The notes under the pieces are model-generated. The model saw only the letters and a program-made list of their open reading frames with translations. It was not told the DNA's origin and made no database searches. From an uncultured Lachnospiraceae bacterium (lineage in GTDB: Bacteria > Bacillota > Clostridia > Lachnospirales > Lachnospiraceae): a stretch of 64,000 nucleotides of DNA. Position numbers and translations under genes: made by a program. Shown here piece after piece: positions 61,301-64,000 of this stretch; the first letter of the stretch is position 1, and each line of letters begins with the position of its first letter. The stretch lies in NCBI GenBank assembly GCA_934317845.1, contig CAKRES010000007.1, forward strand, positions 45,677 through 109,676, written 5' to 3'.

Positions 61301-63060
61301 AAAACCGGGAGAGAATTATTACAATTTCAGAGCACTTTGCAAAGTATATCAAGGATGGAAGTGTAGGTGATGGGTGGAAAAATGATAGTGAGATAGGTAA
61401 AGCATTAGGAAAAATATATACACTTAAAAATTTGAAGTATAATCTTGATGAACTGATGAAAAGAGATGAGTTGATCAAACAGACGGATATAAATACAATG
61501 CCGGGGTATGATAGTTCATCTTCGGCTTCGGGGGATGCTTCTTCCGGAAATGCTGTATCGGGGGAGGGTGTCTCTGGAGATGCGATACAGGTTATACAAA
61601 AACGTACGGGTGTGCAGACAATGATTGATACACTACAAGTGATGGATAATCATTATTTTACTGCTAATAGTATGAACAATGTATCTATATCCGGAGTAAA
61701 TATAGCTGGAATTGCAAAGATGAATTTAAAAGATAAACCAACTTTTGTTCTGTATAAAAAGGTGAATGGAAAGAAAAAACAAAAGTTAAAACCGGTAAAT
61801 AAACGTTACGTGATTGATCTGGCTGATGAAAATACAACATACTATGCACTGGTTAAAGTAAAGAAAAAGAAACACACGGCGCAAAGCCATGCCAGAAGTG
61901 TACGGATGGCAAAAGCAGCGGGAGCAGATCAGGAGTATGTATTTTTTAAGGAACTGCAGCCGGAAACATTTCTGGATGAACAGGGAGAATCAGTATTTCA
62001 GGATGGACAGATCATTCCGGTAAATTATCAACTGAATCTTGATATAGATGATTTTGAACAGGTACAGAAGTCTGTTTTGTCCGGATGCGTATATCATGTT
62101 CCGGTAGATGATGATTTTATTACTGGAATTAACTGGTATAAGGATCCGTTAAAAGGGGTAACGGTTACATTGACGAACCGGAAAACAGGGAAGTCGTATG
62201 AGCAGGTATCCAAAGCAGATGGTTGTTATCAATTTGAAGATATTCCAACCGGAGATTATGTATTGCACTATGAAAAGGATGGGTACGAAACAGCGGATAG
62301 TTATCTGTCTTACTCCTCCAAGGAGAATACTACCTGCATTCCGGTTTCTTTGCTGGAAACAGAAAAGCAGGTAAAACAGGTGCAGGTGCAAACGAATATA
62401 GATTTTTGTGACAAAGATTATTATAATGAACTGAGAAAACCTTTTACTACAAAAGTTTCCGTACGAAAAGGAATTAATAACCGGGATGGCGAGGTGTTAA
62501 AAACAATTACATCAGGCTATAGTAGACCATATTATGGTTTGCTGGATCTGGGATTGCTGGATTCCGGATATTATACGATTCATATAGAGTCATTTGAATT
62601 AAATAAGGTTACATATAAAGAGAAATATGTTACTCTATATGCAGGATATACGACGCTGGGATGTCAGGAGCTGGACTCCATGGCAGTAATGAGCAATACC
62701 CAGCCGGATGAGATTAGCTTTTCTTTACCGTCAGAATATTGTAAAATTATGATACGCCGGACAGACAATACGGAAAAGGAAAAAGCACAGGAGGGTATTA
62801 CATATAGAACGCCTGGAGAAGTTCGCAGAGTAGTTGACATAAAGAAAGATACAGGATACTGTTATGACATCTATCTGGATCTTGGTGATGATGTAAATCG
62901 CAATTTATTACATTGTGCAGATGTAAATGTTTATCAGGATGGAGAGGAGCGGAGATTTTATCTTCCAGCTGTGACAGGACGTTATTGGAAGGTAGCAAGT
63001 GTAGACTGCAGTACCAATACTGTGACACCATGTAATACATTTGTAGATTCCATAGAGTAA
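58399..63060 (+). CDS. Giant secreted protein: two CBM2-like modules, subtilase, phospholipase-C-like region and CNA-B-type repeat
   Basis: The 1553-residue product starts with a signal peptide (to about residue 31). Two CBM2-like beta-sandwiches follow (about 35-150 and 155-245, with WNLQADLS/WNAK and WMLCLDMP/WNAV). An acidic Ser/Thr/Glu linker precedes an S8 subtilase domain with Asp336 (CILDSGID), His368 (FTGHGTAVAGVLA) and Ser634 (GCSFSVPYV). A strongly acidic insertion (about 378-475) splits the His and Ser halves. A helical region with ALHCLADIYSHSSF (His870) recalls zinc-dependent phospholipase C-like folds. A carboxypeptidase-regulatory/CNA-B-like repeat lies near 1250-1320. It is the first large gene after agrBD and a likely quorum-sensing target or processing protease. 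Confidence 0.87.
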   Translation: MNKGKRLLSALLIAAMVLQGIFGTSGFAAEQEKKVFKSGNIDITVVKQSEWEDGYVAQVEVRNQGDTDLSQWNLQADLSNSQVENIWNAKLERTVSAKSGEKELLRISNESYNSVIAGGQYASFGFRAKGKFSDIVSMQLLERCMQEVKGAYQVTSKCISKWGNHAQLEITIENQSDQNITDWMLCLDMPGKITNIWNAVIMSQENAQYSIKNNGNNAVIEPQKKVTFGCIVECDTEEGTDELKNEKLYSSVIKTDETSASATTGSGTQGTTESSTQEDRTEESTSVSPEEKRMKELEHTYPELVEKTKKDRDMIHTPETVTEEQSQEPVKVCILDSGIDEGNGINMVEQKDFLGLEINELFADFTGHGTAVAGVLAAKPKADREEVEDLFPEGDTEEEGQEETGDDEEEEGKAQYEETLDTDREEAEPYAVNCPVDDEIYNDIASELKDDVTEEDGSTEDIDDTEEDTSIPDTTQDEAEDAGATELPFEDAADLADYFVNGINPNVEIYSGRILDTNGQTTVERAVKGIEWAIEKKVDIISMSWGMAEPSKQLHDAIQKAADAGILLVAAAGNEEQIDYPANYSEVIAVGAVDNEGKLDTVHPSGAAMELVAPGCGVLSYGTFGTLDDYYGCSFSVPYVVGAASLLWEKDRSKKASDIRHILWQSAKPMGEKEDYGYGLLDVTAALNWKSQEETDPKETEAETQTDDSVREENESRIHSSWGRKGHKNTINIIKLKSEIKHYLLFGATMPDFYGKFKGMVAHPGFHGYYTCEISGQKEKANALEAYFYLMEQARAYKETGTYKEFAKMAIYDKDSKDLELLDKQFRDGINKAFSYHKKNFYENDATGKPTIAVKTKQQKFYVVYGMALHCLADIYSHSSFAYSGVDVQKKKGKYILNYVVSWNMLKHGPKIKGKYFYSQADENTVKRQRFSDAKQSVRIALVRLDPKKNKNQDTTPSLFDFAEMAQKNRERIITISEHFAKYIKDGSVGDGWKNDSEIGKALGKIYTLKNLKYNLDELMKRDELIKQTDINTMPGYDSSSSASGDASSGNAVSGEGVSGDAIQVIQKRTGVQTMIDTLQVMDNHYFTANSMNNVSISGVNIAGIAKMNLKDKPTFVLYKKVNGKKKQKLKPVNKRYVIDLADENTTYYALVKVKKKKHTAQSHARSVRMAKAAGADQEYVFFKELQPETFLDEQGESVFQDGQIIPVNYQLNLDIDDFEQVQKSVLSGCVYHVPVDDDFITGINWYKDPLKGVTVTLTNRKTGKSYEQVSKADGCYQFEDIPTGDYVLHYEKDGYETADSYLSYSSKENTTCIPVSLLETEKQVKQVQVQTNIDFCDKDYYNELRKPFTTKVSVRKGINNRDGEVLKTITSGYSRPYYGLLDLGLLDSGYYTIHIESFELNKVTYKEKYVTLYAGYTTLGCQELDSMAVMSNTQPDEISFSLPSEYCKIMIRRTDNTEKEKAQEGITYRTPGEVRRVVDIKKDTGYCYDIYLDLGDDVNRNLLHCADVNVYQDGEERRFYLPAVTGRYWKVASVDCSTNTVTPCNTFVDSIE

Positions 63061-63074
63061 AGAAAGGGGTAATT

Positions 63075-64000
63075 ATGAGGAAAGCAATGAGAAAAGCAGG
63101 AAAACAACTGGTAGTGTTACTAATGATATGCTGTCTGATGTCAGGTACAATACAGATCAGCCGTGCCAAGAAATTACCGCATGGCTGGGAGGGACCACAT
63201 GTGAAATGGCAGTATAATCCGGCAACCAAAACGCTGACATTGTCAGGGAAAGGGCGTATGACGAATGCGCAGGAAATGGAAAGCGCAGATATTTGTTATG
63301 AAGATCCATACCATCATCCGGATTATGAACGATACAGAAATCAAATAAAAAAAGTGGTGTTTGGAGAAGGGATTACAGATGCTGGGTATGGATGCTTTTT
63401 TGGAATGGGAAATCTGACGGAAGTCAGATTTTCCAATAGTGTGAAAGCAATACGAGAAGAGGCATTTATGTATTGCTCTAAATTAAAAAAAGTAACACTT
63501 CCGCCACACTTAAAGAAAATAGAAGAATCAGCTTTTGCTTATACGAGTATAAAGGAGATCAAACTGCCGGAGGGGATCAAAGAGGTACAGGAAGACGCTT
63601 TTGCTTTTGGTGTATTAAAGAAGATTAACATTCCAAAATCGTTAAAAGAACTTCCCCCGTCGTTATATTCGGGTAAGAAGTGGATGAAAAGTTACCGGAT
63701 TCCCAAACATATAGAGTCTATTGGATATTCGTCATTTGCAGATTGTAGAAATCTAAAATCAATTACTTTAAACAAAAAGCTGAAAAAAATAGGGGCTTCG
63801 GCATTTGCTGATTGCAAAAATCTGACATCTATCAAGTTGCCGTCTCGGTTGGAAGAAATAGGGGAATGGGCGTTTGATTCCTGTAGTTTTACTACTGTGA
63901 CTATCCCTAAACAAGTAAAGATCATGAAAAAGGGAATATTTACTGATTGCAAGTCACTAGAAAAGGCAATTATCCTTTCAGATAAGATTACAACGTTAGA
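63075..64000 (+). CDS. BspA-like leucine-rich-repeat secreted protein, partial (runs off window)
   Basis: The frame opens at ATG 63075 (behind AAAGGGG) and stays open for 308 codons to the window edge. A signal peptide (about 1-31) is followed by a short domain with YNPATKTLTLSGKGRM and then LRR_5 (BspA-type) repeats such as NLKSITLNKKLKKIGASAF and NLTSIKLPSRLEEIGEWAF, spaced about 23 residues. BspA-type proteins mediate binding to host or other bacteria. It lies 14 bases after the subtilase gene, so the two probably share an operon and possibly agr control. Confidence 0.88.
   Translation, partial: MRKAMRKAGKQLVVLLMICCLMSGTIQISRAKKLPHGWEGPHVKWQYNPATKTLTLSGKGRMTNAQEMESADICYEDPYHHPDYERYRNQIKKVVFGEGITDAGYGCFFGMGNLTEVRFSNSVKAIREEAFMYCSKLKKVTLPPHLKKIEESAFAYTSIKEIKLPEGIKEVQEDAFAFGVLKKINIPKSLKELPPSLYSGKKWMKSYRIPKHIESIGYSSFADCRNLKSITLNKKLKKIGASAFADCKNLTSIKLPSRLEEIGEWAFDSCSFTTVTIPKQVKIMKKGIFTDCKSLEKAIILSDKITTL

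Overview
The window looks like a chromosomal segment from a spore-forming, probably motile anaerobe of the Clostridia, most likely family Lachnospiraceae; I cannot name the genus. Grounds: moderate GC, strong AGGAGG-type ribosome binding sites, a SipL-type spore coat morphogenesis protein, a Csp-type subtilase, meso-diaminopimelate dehydrogenase, ATP-dependent PEP carboxykinase, type III glutamine synthetase, two methyl-accepting chemotaxis proteins and many small intrinsic terminators. No rRNA, tRNA, phage, insertion sequence or CRISPR array was found.

Layout. 1-2146: a palindromic structured repeat, a terminator, a LysR regulator and a membrane TPR protein. 2243-6726: a secreted transglutaminase/Ig-like/FN3 protein, preceded by a 21-bp-period direct repeat of the kind LytTR regulators bind, then a LytTR response regulator and GHKL sensor kinase. 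6795-11632: ddh, then nadA-nadB-nadC with the NiaR-type repressor. 11692-13485: pckA behind a multi-hairpin leader. 13577-16300: trmO, a CooC/AcsF-like P-loop ATPase and a single 2-hydroxyacyl-CoA-dehydratase-family FeS protein. 16377-19639: deoD, an unknown 212-residue protein and sipL. 19954-24961: an SDR enzyme followed by a surface O-acylation set (SGNH, DUF4358, MBOAT, DHHW). 25007-27774: a membrane MCP and a secreted beta-helix protein. 27933-32160: MoxR/DUF58/transglutaminase operon. 32157-37384: DUF5721, COG2426 membrane protein, second palindromic repeat, M18 aminopeptidase, LUD protein, MATE transporter. 37617-40556: MCP, then a membrane-anchored MerR regulator with a YbjQ protein. 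40557-43477: third palindromic repeat, then a YtrA/YtrB-like GntR-ABC operon. 43667-55266: YitT, AraC with a divergent MATE, Csp-type subtilase, RNase H, eukaryote-type HisA, GH9 glycosidase without a signal peptide, a lipoprotein and glutamine synthetase III.

The most striking region is the right end (55346-64000), a complete agr-type peptide quorum-sensing locus: agrC and agrA on the minus strand, diverging from agrB and a 51-residue agrD whose core reads SCPLFW followed by GEVELPEKL. A consensus-like promoter for agrBD lies just downstream of two GTCGTT repeats 21 bp apart, the geometry of AgrA sites. The next gene encodes a 1553-residue secreted protein with two CBM2-like modules, a subtilase domain with its triad and a very acidic insertion, and a phospholipase-C-like region; a BspA-type leucine-rich-repeat protein follows and runs off the window. 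The likely reading is a cell-density circuit controlling large surface or exported proteins.

The second notable item is a family of three structured palindromic elements (77-292, 33426-33775, about 40582-40904). All three keep the same terminal loop AAAATAC and the same one-sided bulge, while stems differ between copies by compensating changes and the outer arms are unrelated in sequence yet self-complementary within each copy. This is the signature of a conserved nucleic-acid fold rather than of a simple duplicated sequence.
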